This document shows, piece after piece, positions 8,528 through 17,932 of a DNA stretch of 36,611 nucleotides. The stretch covers positions 7,893 to 44,503 of the forward strand of contig PMSW01000104.1 in the NCBI GenBank assembly GCA_003168215.1, read 5' to 3'. Source of the stretch: Actinomycetota bacterium. Its GTDB lineage: Bacteria; Actinomycetota; Actinomycetes; Streptosporangiales; Streptosporangiaceae. Under the pieces are notes generated by a model. That model was not told where the DNA came from, made no database searches, and worked only from the letters and a program-made list of their open reading frames with translations. A program made the translations under genes and the position numbers. How positions within the stretch are numbered: the stretch's first letter is position 1; each line of letters starts with the position of its first letter.

Positions 8528-8737
8528 TCAGTGCTTTCTGGCTGTGGCGTGACGCAGCGACCAGCCGAGCGCCGCAAGGACGCTGGCGGGCAGCAGCCAC
8601 CACGCGTTGACCCCCTGGCTGTGCACCAGCACTGCCGTCAGAGCCAGCGCTACCGCCACGACAGCCCCGCCGCGCCAGTCATCGCCGATCACGAAGTCGT
8701 ACCAGAACGCGCCGAACGACTGCAGCCGGGCTCTCAA
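8528..8737 (-). CDS. Small membrane protein, unknown function
   Basis: 69 aa with two hydrophobic segments; TTG start overlapping the upstream TGA stop (TTGA). Confidence 0.55.
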   Translation of the reverse strand: MRARLQSFGAFWYDFVIGDDWRGGAVVAVALALTAVLVHSQGVNAWWLLPASVLAALGWSLRHATARKH

Positions 8738-9558
8738 CGGACTGCCTCGCCGGGCGGTACGGCGGTGGGTGCAGCAGCGGGGGGCGGCGCTGCGGGCGGG
8801 ACGGCGGCGGCCGCGCTGAGCGGGTCCGCGGCCGGCGTGGACTGGCGCAGCGCCAGCGCGTAGCCCAGCGACACCAGGCCGATCACCGGCACAAGCACCA
8901 GCAGCGCAATGTCATTGCCTGGCCAGCGCACGCCAGCGCCCTCGGCGCCCCAGAACGTCCCGAACGCCGTGAGCATGATGCCGACCGCGAACTTCATCGT
9001 GTTCTCCGGAACGCGCGCCAGCGGTGCGCGCACCGCGATGCCGATCACGGTCACGACGAGCACCGCCGCCACGGCGGCCAGCGTGGCGGCCCCGAGATCA
9101 CCCTGGCTGTCACCGAACGTGATCACTATGAAGATGACCTCAAGGCCCTCGAGCAGCACGCCCTTAAAGGAGAGCGTGAAGGCGTACCAGTCGCTGACCA
9201 CGCCCCGGCTGCCGGTGGCCACGGCCCGGGCGGCCGCGACCTCCCGCGCATAGGCCCTCGCCTCATCGTGCAGGTCCTTGTAGCCCGAGAAGCGCAGGAT
9301 CGCCTTGCGCAGCCATTGCAGCCCGAATGCGGCCAGCAGCGCCCCGACGACCAGGCGCAGCGTGCCGAGCGGGATCTGGGTGAGCGCGGGCCCGATCGCC
9401 GCCGTCATGCCGCCGAGCACGACCAGCGCGACGGCCATGCCCTGGAACGTCGACCGCCACTGCCTGGTCAGGCCGGCGGCAAGCACGATAGTCAGCGCTT
9501 CGGTCGCCTCGACCAGGCATGCCACGAAGACTGTCAGGAACAGCGGAAGCGCGCTCAC
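8734..9558 (-). CDS. Multi-pass membrane protein (COG4280-like)
   Basis: VSALPLFLTVFVACLVEATEALTIVLAAGLTRQW...; AGGAGG RBS before GTG 9558; Pro/Ala-rich C-terminus. Confidence 0.75.
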   Translation of the reverse strand: MSALPLFLTVFVACLVEATEALTIVLAAGLTRQWRSTFQGMAVALVVLGGMTAAIGPALTQIPLGTLRLVVGALLAAFGLQWLRKAILRFSGYKDLHDEARAYAREVAAARAVATGSRGVVSDWYAFTLSFKGVLLEGLEVIFIVITFGDSQGDLGAATLAAVAAVLVVTVIGIAVRAPLARVPENTMKFAVGIMLTAFGTFWGAEGAGVRWPGNDIALLVLVPVIGLVSLGYALALRQSTPAADPLSAAAAVPPAAPPPAAAPTAVPPGEAVR

Positions 9559-9661
9559 CTGGCCTCCTGGGACCCGGGCGGGACGGCATTGACGATCGTT
9601 CCACGATACGCGGCAGGGAAGGCGGCGCCGGCCCGGCGCGGTCCCGGCTGCGTGGCGGGCG

Positions 9662-9744
9662 CCTGGTTCTCCGGCCGGCGACCAGGGCGGCCACCTGGTT
9701 CTCCGGCCGGTGACCCGGGCGAGCAACTGGTCCTGCGACCAGCA
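9662..9744. repeat. Tandem repeat, about 32 bp, about 2.5 degenerate copies
   Basis: CCTGGTTCTCCGGCCGG(C/T)GACC(A/C)GGGCG repeated at 9662 and 9694, partial at 9727. Confidence 0.75.
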
Positions 9745-9796
9745 ACCGTGCGCGAGGGGTGATCGGCCCGGCCGGCCAGGCACTAACATCGGACCC

Positions 9797-11290
9797 GTGA
9801 CAACGACGTTGCTGACCAGCCAGACATCGCCGCGCGACGTACAAGCCGACGCCATCATCATCGGAGTGGTCCAGGGACCCGGCGGCCCATTGCCCGCTCC
9901 CGGGGCCGAAGACGTCGACCTGGCCATGGACGGCGGCCTCGCGGCCACGCTGTCCGTGCTCGGCGCCGCCGGCAAGGCCGAGGAAGTAACCAAGATCGCT
10001 ACTGCCGGCCGGCTGGCCGCCCCGCTGATCGTCGCGGTCGGGATCGGGCCCGTCCACGGCGACGCGCCCATCGAGGGAGAGGCGCTGCGGCGTGCTGCCG
10101 GTGCCGCCGTGCGCGCGCTGGCCGCCGCGAGACCGCGGCGGGTAGCGCTGGCGCTGCCGGCCAGGAACGAAGCGGAGGCCGAGGCGGTCGGGCTCGGCGC
10201 CCTGCTCGGCGGTTACGTCTTCGGCCGGTACCGCGCTAACGGGCAGCAGCCCGGGACCGAGCTCACGCTGCTGGGGGCCGGGGCTGCCGCCGCCCTGCCG
10301 CGCGCCCGGACGCTTGCTGACGCGGTCATGCTCGTTCGCGATCTGGTGAACACCGGCCCATCGCACCTGTTTCCCTCGAGCTTCGCAGCCGAGGCGGAGC
10401 AAGTCGCCAGCGCCAGCGGGATCGACGTCGAGGTGCTGGACGAGAAGGCACTGGCCGAGGGCGGGTACGGCGGCATACTCGGTGTCGGGCAGGGCTCGGT
10501 GCGCCCGCCGCGGCTCGTCCGGCTGGCGTACTCCCACCCCGGCGCCACCAGGACCGTTGTCTTCGTCGGCAAGGGCATCACGTTCGACTCGGGCGGCCTG
10601 TCCCTGAAGCCCCCTAAGGCCATGGAAACGATGAAGTCCGACATGAGCGGCGCCGCGGCCGTGCTCGCCGCCGTGCAGGCGCTGGCGGCGCTCGGGCCGG
10701 AAGTGAACGTCGTCGGGTACCTGCCGCTCGCGGAGAACATGCCCAGCGGCACGGCGCAGCGCCCGTCCGACGTCATCACGATCTACGGCGGCACCACCGT
10801 GGAGGTGCTGAATACCGACGCCGAGGGGCGTCTCGTGCTGGCCGACGCGCTGGCCAGGTCTGCCGCCGACTCCCCGGACCTGCTGATCGACGTCGCCACC
10901 CTGACCGGGGCGCAGGTCGTCGCGCTCGGCCCGCGGATCAGCGCCGTCATGGCCAACGACGACGACGTGCGCGACGGCGTGGTCGATGCCTTCCGGCGGG
11001 CAGGCGAGGGTGCCTGGCCGATGCCGCTGCCCGAGGAGCTGCGGAAGGGCCTGGACTCCCCTATCGCTGATCTGGCCAACGTGACGGGCGACCGGGCCGG
11101 CGGCATGCTGGTAGCCGGCCTTTTCCTGCAGGAATTCGTGCCGCCCGGCGTTCGTTGGGCACATCTGGACATAGCAGGGCCTTCGTTCCATGAAGGCGAG
11201 CCATATGGGTATACCGCGAAAGGCGGGACCGGCGCGGCTGCCCGGGCACTGGTGCAGATCGCGCTGGATGTCGCTGACGGACGGCTGTAG
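9797..11290 (+). CDS. pepA: Leucyl aminopeptidase (M17)
   Basis: NTDAEGRLVLADAL signature; GKGITFDSGGLSLKP; GTG start 9797. Confidence 0.95.
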   Translation: MTTTLLTSQTSPRDVQADAIIIGVVQGPGGPLPAPGAEDVDLAMDGGLAATLSVLGAAGKAEEVTKIATAGRLAAPLIVAVGIGPVHGDAPIEGEALRRAAGAAVRALAAARPRRVALALPARNEAEAEAVGLGALLGGYVFGRYRANGQQPGTELTLLGAGAAAALPRARTLADAVMLVRDLVNTGPSHLFPSSFAAEAEQVASASGIDVEVLDEKALAEGGYGGILGVGQGSVRPPRLVRLAYSHPGATRTVVFVGKGITFDSGGLSLKPPKAMETMKSDMSGAAAVLAAVQALAALGPEVNVVGYLPLAENMPSGTAQRPSDVITIYGGTTVEVLNTDAEGRLVLADALARSAADSPDLLIDVATLTGAQVVALGPRISAVMANDDDVRDGVVDAFRRAGEGAWPMPLPEELRKGLDSPIADLANVTGDRAGGMLVAGLFLQEFVPPGVRWAHLDIAGPSFHEGEPYGYTAKGGTGAAARALVQIALDVADGRL

Positions 11291-11373
11291 CAGGAACAGG
11301 CGGGGACGGGCAGGCCGCTGTGCGGCAGGCCCGGGCAGGCGGAACGGACGCAGACGAGACGGACAAGGAGTTC

Positions 11374-12756
11374 ATGGTGGCGGAAGGCAGCGGCTACGAC
11401 ATCGTCATCCTGGGCGGCGGCAGCGGTGGCTATGCCTGCGCGCTGCGGGCGGCCGAGCTTGGCAAGCGCGTCGCGCTGATCGAGAAGGACAAGGTCGGCG
11501 GCACCTGCCTGCACCGGGGCTGCATTCCGACGAAAGCGCTGCTGCACGCCGCCGAGCTGGCCGACGACGCCAGGGAGAGCAAGGCGTTCGGCGTGCTTGC
11601 CACGCTCGACGGCATTGATATGGCCGGGGTCAACGCCTATAAGAACAAGGTAGTGACGCGGCTGTGGAAGGGCCTGCAGGGGCTGATCTCCTCGCGGCAC
11701 ATCGAGGTCATCCAGGGCGACGGCCGGCTCGTATCGCCGACCCAGGTCAAGGTCGGTGATTCCGTCATCGAGGGCGCGCACATCGTCCTTGCCACCGGGT
11801 CGGAGCCCCGCAGCCTGCCCGGTCTCGCCATCGATGGTCAGCGCGTGATCACCAGCGATCAGGCACTCATGCTGGACCGGGTGCCCTCGTCGGTGGTGAT
11901 CCTCGGCGGCGGCGTGATCGGGGTGGAGTTCGCCAGCGTCTGGCGGTCGTTCGGCGCCGAGGTCACGATCGTGGAGATGCTGCCGCACCTGCTGCCGCCC
12001 GAGGAGGAGTCGAGTTCCAAGCTGCTGGAGCGTGCCTTCCGCCGGCGCGGCATCGGCCAGCAGCTCGGCGTCAGGTTCGAGGGGGTCAAGCAGACCGACT
12101 CCGGCGTCACCGTCACGCTGGAGGGCGGCACCACGATCGACGCCGAACTGCTGCTGGTGGCTGTCGGCCGCGGCCCGCTGTCGGCCGGGCTCGGCTACGA
12201 GGAGGCCGGCGTCGCCGTCGAGCGCGGGTTCGTCATCGTGGACCAGTACTGCCAGACCAATGTCCCGACGATCTCGGCCGTCGGCGATCTGACTCCCGGG
12301 CCGCAGCTGGCGCATGTCGGCTTCGGGGAGGGGATCATGGTCGCCGAGCGGCTGGCCGGGCTGCCGGTCACCCCGATCGACTACGACGGCGTCCCCCGGG
12401 TCACCTACAGCGACCCGGAAGTGGCCTCGGTGGGCATCACCTCCGCGATCGCGGCGCAGCGCGGCATCGAGACCGTGGAGGTCACCTATGACCTGGCGGC
12501 CAACGGCAAGAGCCAGATCCTGCAGACCCAGGGGGCCGCGAAGGTCATCTCCACCGCCGGCGGCGGGCCGGTGCTCGGCATCCACCTGGTGGGCGCGCGG
12601 GTCGGCGAACTCATTGCCGAGGCCCAGCTGATTTACAACTGGGAGGCGTTGCCGTCCGAGGTCGCCCAGCTCATCCATCCGCACCCGACCCAGTCGGAGG
12701 CGATCGGCGAGGCGCACCTGGCTCTCGCAGGCAAGCCACTGCATTTCCACGCATGA
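11374..12756 (+). CDS. lpdA: Dihydrolipoyl dehydrogenase (E3)
   Basis: DIVILGGGSGGYACALRAAELG..GGTCLHRGCIPTKALLHAAE; HPHPTQSE C-terminal motif. Confidence 0.95.
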   Translation: MVAEGSGYDIVILGGGSGGYACALRAAELGKRVALIEKDKVGGTCLHRGCIPTKALLHAAELADDARESKAFGVLATLDGIDMAGVNAYKNKVVTRLWKGLQGLISSRHIEVIQGDGRLVSPTQVKVGDSVIEGAHIVLATGSEPRSLPGLAIDGQRVITSDQALMLDRVPSSVVILGGGVIGVEFASVWRSFGAEVTIVEMLPHLLPPEEESSSKLLERAFRRRGIGQQLGVRFEGVKQTDSGVTVTLEGGTTIDAELLLVAVGRGPLSAGLGYEEAGVAVERGFVIVDQYCQTNVPTISAVGDLTPGPQLAHVGFGEGIMVAERLAGLPVTPIDYDGVPRVTYSDPEVASVGITSAIAAQRGIETVEVTYDLAANGKSQILQTQGAAKVISTAGGGPVLGIHLVGARVGELIAEAQLIYNWEALPSEVAQLIHPHPTQSEAIGEAHLALAGKPLHFHA

Positions 12757-12844
12757 CCGGGGCAGTGTCCCGCTACTGTCGGGAGCCGCGGTCCGGCCAC
12801 GCGCAGCAGCTAGAGTCGACTTAACGAAGGGTCACGGAAAAGCC

Positions 12845-14662
12845 ATGTCGGTCTCTGTATCCATGCCACAGCTCGGCGAGAGCGTCACCGAGGGAACCGT
12901 CACGCGCTGGCTGAAGAAGGAAGGCGAGCGCGTCGAGGCCGACGAGCCGCTGCTCGAGGTCTCCACCGACAAGGTCGACACCGAGATCCCGTCCCCGGTG
13001 TCAGGAATCCTGCGCGGCATCACCGTTGCTGAGGACGAGACCGTGGCGGTCGGCGCGGAGCTGGCCGTGATCGACGAGGAAGGTGCCACCGGTGCCGCGG
13101 ACGCCGGCGCTGCCGGCGGCTCCGCCCGCGCAGAAGCACCCGCCGCGCCGGAAAGTCCGGCCGCTCAGGATGGCGCACAGCCAGCCGCCTCCGCGGCTGC
13201 GGTGGGCCAGACCCAGGACGCGCCCGCTTCGCAACCGCCTCCCTACCAGCAGCCTGGTGCCCCAGAGGCCCCGTCTCAGCCGTCTCCGTACCAGCAGCCC
13301 TCGTACCAGCAGCCGCCTTCGTACCCTCCGGCGGGCGCCCCGGAGCCCGCTGCAGAGCCGATCTCGTACCAGCGGCCCGGTGCCGGGGACGTGCCGCAGC
13401 AGGCTCCGCCGCAGCAGCCGTCAGCTCCCCCGTACCCAACGGTTCCGCCACAGGCCCCGGCTCCCCAGTCCGTGCCGCAGCAGGCTGGACCCCCGCAGGC
13501 TGGACCCCCGCAGGCTGGACCGGCGGCCCCGCCGCAGCAGGCGCCCGAGTCCCCGGCCGGCGCCGACGGGTCCGCCGAGCGGGCGGATAGCGGCTCGGCG
13601 CTAACCTCAGGAGCCGACGGGCCCTACGTCACGCCGCTCGTGCGCAAGCTCGCCACGGAGCATGGCGTAGACCTCGCCTCAGTCGCGGGCACCGGGGTCG
13701 GCGGGCGCATCCGCAAGCAGGACGTCCTGGACGCCTCCCGCATGCTCCGCGAGCCCGGCGCCGCTGCAGCGGCCGCCCAGCCAGGGCAGGCGCCGGCGCC
13801 CGACACGGCAGCCCCGGCTGCCGCACCGTCTGCGGCCGCGCAGGCGCCCGCCGCGGCTTCCGCCACCGCGCCAGGCCAGGACCAGGAAGCCGGCCAGGCG
13901 CCCGCCGCCCAGGCCAGGCCCGCGATCGTGCCCTCCAGCTTGCGCGGCAAGACAGAGCAGATGTCCCGGGCTCGCCAGGTGATCGCCAAGCGGATGGTCG
14001 AGTCACTGCAGACCTCCGCCCAGCTCACCACCGTGGTGGAGGCCGATGTCACGGCGATCGCCCGGCTCAGGGATCTTGCCAAGGCGGACTTCGAGGCTAG
14101 GGAAGGCGTCAAGCTGTCCTTCCTGCCGTTCTTCGCGCTTGCGGCGGTCGAGGCGCTCAAGGTGCATCCCCGGCTCAACGCGGTCATCGACACGGCCAGT
14201 GCCCAGGTGACCTATCACGACGCGGAGCACCTTGGCATCGCGGTGGACACCGATCGCGGCCTGATGGTGCCGGTCATCAGGAAGGCCGGCGATCTCAACA
14301 TCGGCGGGCTCGCCCGCAAGATTGCCGACCTAGCGCAGCGTACTCGCGCGGGCCGGGTGAACCCGGATGACCTTTCCGGCGGAACGTTCACGCTGACGAA
14401 CACCGGCAGCCGCGGGGCACTCTTCGACACGCCGATCATCAACCAGCCGCAGGTCGCGATCCTCGGTACCGGCACCGTGGTCAAGCGCCCTGTAGTGGTG
14501 GAGGATCCCGCGCTCGGCGAGGTGATCGCGGTTCGGTCCATGGTCTACCTGGCGCTCACCTATGACCACCGGCTCGTTGACGGCGCGGACGCGGCCCGGT
14601 TCCTGGTCACGATGAGGTCCCGGCTCGAAGAAGGGGCATTCGAGACCGAGCTCGGGCTCTAG
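12845..14662 (+). CDS. sucB: Dihydrolipoamide acyltransferase (E2; 2-oxoglutarate dehydrogenase-type)
   Basis: N-terminal lipoyl domain (EVSTDKVDTEIPSP), Pro/Gln/Ala-rich linker, PSBD (TPLVRKLATEHGVDLASVAGTGVGGRIRKQDV), catalytic DHRLVDGADAARF. Confidence 0.94.
   Translation: MSVSVSMPQLGESVTEGTVTRWLKKEGERVEADEPLLEVSTDKVDTEIPSPVSGILRGITVAEDETVAVGAELAVIDEEGATGAADAGAAGGSARAEAPAAPESPAAQDGAQPAASAAAVGQTQDAPASQPPPYQQPGAPEAPSQPSPYQQPSYQQPPSYPPAGAPEPAAEPISYQRPGAGDVPQQAPPQQPSAPPYPTVPPQAPAPQSVPQQAGPPQAGPPQAGPAAPPQQAPESPAGADGSAERADSGSALTSGADGPYVTPLVRKLATEHGVDLASVAGTGVGGRIRKQDVLDASRMLREPGAAAAAAQPGQAPAPDTAAPAAAPSAAAQAPAAASATAPGQDQEAGQAPAAQARPAIVPSSLRGKTEQMSRARQVIAKRMVESLQTSAQLTTVVEADVTAIARLRDLAKADFEAREGVKLSFLPFFALAAVEALKVHPRLNAVIDTASAQVTYHDAEHLGIAVDTDRGLMVPVIRKAGDLNIGGLARKIADLAQRTRAGRVNPDDLSGGTFTLTNTGSRGALFDTPIINQPQVAILGTGTVVKRPVVVEDPALGEVIAVRSMVYLALTYDHRLVDGADAARFLVTMRSRLEEGAFETELGL
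13481..13525 (+). repeat. 15-bp tandem repeat x3 in the sucB linker (QAGPP-encoding)
   Basis: CAGGCTGGACCCCCG twice plus CAGGCTGGACCGGCG. Confidence 0.85.
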
Positions 14663-14705
14663 CGGCTGGCGGGGCATACTCCCGCGGCAGACGTCCACGG
14701 GGGAC

Positions 14706-15635
14706 ATGATGAGAGTCGTTGTCAGCGGATCAACCGGGCTTATCGGCACGGCACTCGGCGCCAGCCTGGCCAGCACCGGGGACGAGATGATCCGGCTGGT
14801 GCGCCGGCCGCCGGCTTCACCCGCCGAGATCCAGTGGGATCCTGGTGCCGCGGACGGCGGGATAGGCCGCGCGGCCCTGGCCGGTGCCGATGCCGTCGTG
14901 CACCTGGCAGGCGCCCCGATAGCGGCTGGCCGCTGGACCGCGGCACGCAAGCAGGAGATCCGGGATAGCAGGGTCGCGGGCACCCGGGGGCTTGTCTCGG
15001 CCCTGACTGCGATGGACCACCCGCCATCCGTTCTGCTTTCCGGATCGGCTATCGGGTACTACGGGGATACCGGGGGCCGCGAGGTTGACGAGTCGGCTCC
15101 GGCAGGCACCGGCTTTCTCGCCGACGTGGTCAGCGACTGGGAGGCGACCGCCGCACCCGCCGAGGACGCCGGGATCCGCGTGGTTAACCTGCGCACTGGC
15201 ATCGTGCTGTCCCGCCAGGGCGGGATGCTTGGCCGGCTGCTGCCGTTGTTCAGGCTCGGGCTCGGCGCGCGGATCGGATCGGGCACTCAGGTCATGAGCT
15301 GGATCATGCTGACCGACTGGGTGCGGATCGTCCGGTTCCTGCTGGATCGCCGCGACGTCGAGGGACCGGTCAACCTCACCGCGCCGCATCCGGCCACCAA
15401 TGCGGAGTTCACCGCAGCGCTGGCCTCGGCCGCCGGCCACCGGGCCCGGCTCGGGCTCCCGGCCGGCGCGCTGCGGTTCGGGCTCGGCGAGGTTGCCAGC
15501 GAGCTCCTGTCCAGCGCCCGGGTGATGCCCCGCCGACTGCTCGACGCCGGCGGGAAGGAACTCTGGCTCTCCGGCGGCCCCATCGACACTGCGCTCGCCG
15601 CCGAGTTCGGCACGGCTAGGCGGGAGGCCGGCTAG
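14706..15635 (+). CDS. TIGR01777 family NAD-dependent epimerase/dehydratase-like protein (DUF1731)
   Basis: VVVSGSTGLIGTALGASLASTG...; SGSAIGYYGDTGGREVDESAPAG; conserved neighbour of sucB/lipB in actinobacteria. Confidence 0.92.
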   Translation: MMRVVVSGSTGLIGTALGASLASTGDEMIRLVRRPPASPAEIQWDPGAADGGIGRAALAGADAVVHLAGAPIAAGRWTAARKQEIRDSRVAGTRGLVSALTAMDHPPSVLLSGSAIGYYGDTGGREVDESAPAGTGFLADVVSDWEATAAPAEDAGIRVVNLRTGIVLSRQGGMLGRLLPLFRLGLGARIGSGTQVMSWIMLTDWVRIVRFLLDRRDVEGPVNLTAPHPATNAEFTAALASAAGHRARLGLPAGALRFGLGEVASELLSSARVMPRRLLDAGGKELWLSGGPIDTALAAEFGTARREAG

Positions 15636-15650
15636 GCGGGAGGCCGGCTA
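15614..15650. repeat. 16-bp tandem duplication across the stop codon of the TIGR01777 gene
   Basis: GGCTAGGCGGGAGGCC x2 plus partial GGCTA. Confidence 0.8.
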
Positions 15651-16325
15651 AGTCATCCCTGTTGTTTCGCAGGCACCCGGGATCGGCTGATTTTCCTGGC
15701 GCGGCGATTCGTGCGTGAAGTGCGGGACCAAGTCCTGGAGTTTGTCGGCCGGGCTGTCACCGAACAGGGGTATCCGCCAGAGTGGCGGCACCCGGGCGTC
15801 CTGCCCGCGACGCTCGGTCACCATGCCGATGGTCAGCCGGAGCAGCCGTCTGGCCCCGGCGATCGCGAGCCCCGCGAGCGGCAGCTCCACGGCCACCGCA
15901 GACAGCAGGCTCAGCTGGAACCCGGGGGTTCGCAGGTCAAGGACGACGTCGAACCAGGCGTCGCAGAGCAGCAGCGTCGCCAGCACGATAAGGCAGATGA
16001 TCAGCACCTGCCTGCCGCGCCAGGCAGCCCACCCGGTAGCGGCGAGGGCAGCGAGCAGCGCTATGTCGAAGCCGACCCAGGCCCCGCGCCAGCCGCCGGC
16101 CCGGTAGTAAGGCGGCAGGGTCACGGCGAGGAAGCCGGTCCAGATCGCGAGGACTATGCAGCAGCCGATGATGGCGATCAGGATGATCTGCCGGCGGCGC
16201 GCGCTACGCGGCGGCACGCCGACCGCCCGGCGGACCGGGCCGATGCCGTCGATCTCGGCAAGTGTGCGCAGGAGCCGGATCCGGTCAGGCGGGCTCATCG
16301 CCCGCAGCTCTTCCTCCTCGAACAA
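15648..16325 (-). CDS. Membrane protein of unknown function
   Basis: 225 aa, about 4 hydrophobic segments, conserved-looking N-terminus MFEEEELRAMSPPDRIRLLRTLAEIDGIGP. Confidence 0.7.
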   Translation of the reverse strand: MFEEEELRAMSPPDRIRLLRTLAEIDGIGPVRRAVGVPPRSARRRQIILIAIIGCCIVLAIWTGFLAVTLPPYYRAGGWRGAWVGFDIALLAALAATGWAAWRGRQVLIICLIVLATLLLCDAWFDVVLDLRTPGFQLSLLSAVAVELPLAGLAIAGARRLLRLTIGMVTERRGQDARVPPLWRIPLFGDSPADKLQDLVPHFTHESPRQENQPIPGACETTGMT

Positions 16326-16459
16326 GGACTTACCTCCCCTGCCACGCTAGCCCCGGCTGCCTACGGAGCACCGGCCGTAATGGGTCGTATATGCCCCACG
16401 ACGGCTGGCCGCTACCGTCGATTAGCTGGGAATCCGGCAACGGCACATAGGCTGTCGGT

Positions 16460-17212
16460 GTGAGCGGCGAGCTGGTTTTCGCCCGGGCCGGCTTCGGCGC
16501 CCAGGCGATCGGTTACCTGGATGGCTGGGACCTGCAGCGGCGGCTGCATGAGCAGCGCTGCCGCGGCGAGATACCCGACACCTGCCTGCTTCTTGAGCAT
16601 CAGCCCGTGTATACCGCCGGTAAGCGGACAACCGCAGCGGACCGCCCGGTGGGCGATCCGGGCGCACCGGTGATCGACGTCGACAGGGGCGGGAATATCA
16701 CCTGGCATGGCCCGGGTCAGCTGGTCGGCTACCCGATCGTCGCGCTTGCCGAGCCGGTCGATGTCATCGCTTACGTCCGGTCCCTTGAGGACGCCCTGAT
16801 CAGGACCTGCGCTGAGTTCGGGGTGGCCGCGACGCGAGTGGACGGGCGCCGCGGCGTCTGGGTGACCGGCGAGCGTGACGGGATGCACGGCCGGTACGGC
16901 CCGGCGGCCGGCGGCCAGGCCAGTCCCGACAGGAAGCTCGGCCAGATCGGCGTCCGGGTATCCCGCGGCGTGACGATGCACGGCTTCGCGCTGAACTGCG
17001 ACTGCGACCTGGCCTGGTTCGACCGCATCGTGCCCTGCGGGATCAGCGACGCGGCGGTGTCGACGCTGTCCGCTGAGGCAGGCCGAAGCGTCCCGGTGCT
17101 GGCTGCGCTGGAGGCTGTCGAGCGCCATCTCGCCGAGGCGCTCGGCGCCAGCAGCTGGCGGCAGGCTGACGGAGCCGCCGGGCTTGTCCCGCCGGCCGCC
17201 GTCCTTAGCTGA
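16460..17212 (+). CDS. lipB: Lipoyl(octanoyl) transferase
   Basis: [59 protein letters not shown]. Confidence 0.95.
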   Translation: MSGELVFARAGFGAQAIGYLDGWDLQRRLHEQRCRGEIPDTCLLLEHQPVYTAGKRTTAADRPVGDPGAPVIDVDRGGNITWHGPGQLVGYPIVALAEPVDVIAYVRSLEDALIRTCAEFGVAATRVDGRRGVWVTGERDGMHGRYGPAAGGQASPDRKLGQIGVRVSRGVTMHGFALNCDCDLAWFDRIVPCGISDAAVSTLSAEAGRSVPVLAALEAVERHLAEALGASSWRQADGAAGLVPPAAVLS

Positions 17213-17690
17213 GGCGCTGCGGCTGGTAGATCGTGGCGCCCGATGCGCGCGCCGCGAATGCGGCGGCTATCCGGCCGGTTACGTAACGCGGCGCGTAGCT
17301 GTCCAGCAGGCCGGGATCGGCGAACTGATAGTCGTCGAGTTCCTCCTCCTGCACGACGATGCGGGTGCTCTCGCTGACGGTGCCGCCGTCGAACACGAAA
17401 TGCATGATCGGCCGGGCGCCCAGGCCGTACGGCTGTGACCAGTCCACCGCGAGCAACGCGCCCGGCGGCAGCACGAGCCCAACCTCCTCCTCGACCTCGC
17501 GGGCGCAGCCGGCGTGCGGCGGCTCGCCCTGCTCGCAGACGCCGCCAGGAAGCGTCCAGTGGTCGCGGTAGTTCGGCTTGACGATCAGCACCCGCCCGGC
17601 CGGATCCGTGATCAGCGCGCCGGCCGCGACCACGACGCCCGGCAGCTGCGCAAACCACGTGTCATGGTCGGTGAACTGCCTGCCCGTCAT
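17205..17690 (-). CDS. Nudix hydrolase
   Basis: Nudix box [24 protein letters not shown]. Confidence 0.92.
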   Translation of the reverse strand: MTGRQFTDHDTWFAQLPGVVVAAGALITDPAGRVLIVKPNYRDHWTLPGGVCEQGEPPHAGCAREVEEEVGLVLPPGALLAVDWSQPYGLGARPIMHFVFDGGTVSESTRIVVQEEELDDYQFADPGLLDSYAPRYVTGRIAAAFAARASGATIYQPQRLS

Positions 17691-17932
17691 GGCTGCGCGG
17701 CCGGCCGCGCCGATGCGGGAGCGCGGGTACCTGGGGACGGGTCATGCTTCGTTGGCATCCACCCATGCTCCCCGACGCGAGCGCCTCGCGTCACATTGAC
17801 CCTCGCCGGCGGCCCTCCCCGGTGCAGGTAGCCGGCGCCGGCCGGGCACCGTGTTAGCGTAAATCCTGTGCTTACGGACTAGCGGCCTTGCCGTCGTGAC
17901 CGGATCCAGCCCTGGCCCGAGGAGCACCTGTC

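Noticed and set aside
9263-11191. 642 aa minus-strand ORF opposite pepA
   Set aside because: Antisense to a clear M17 peptidase gene; low-complexity Arg/Gly/Pro/His-rich composition typical of high-GC shadow ORFs.
10783-12750. 655 aa minus-strand ORF across pepA/lpdA
   Set aside because: Spans two well-supported genes on the opposite strand; GC shadow ORF.
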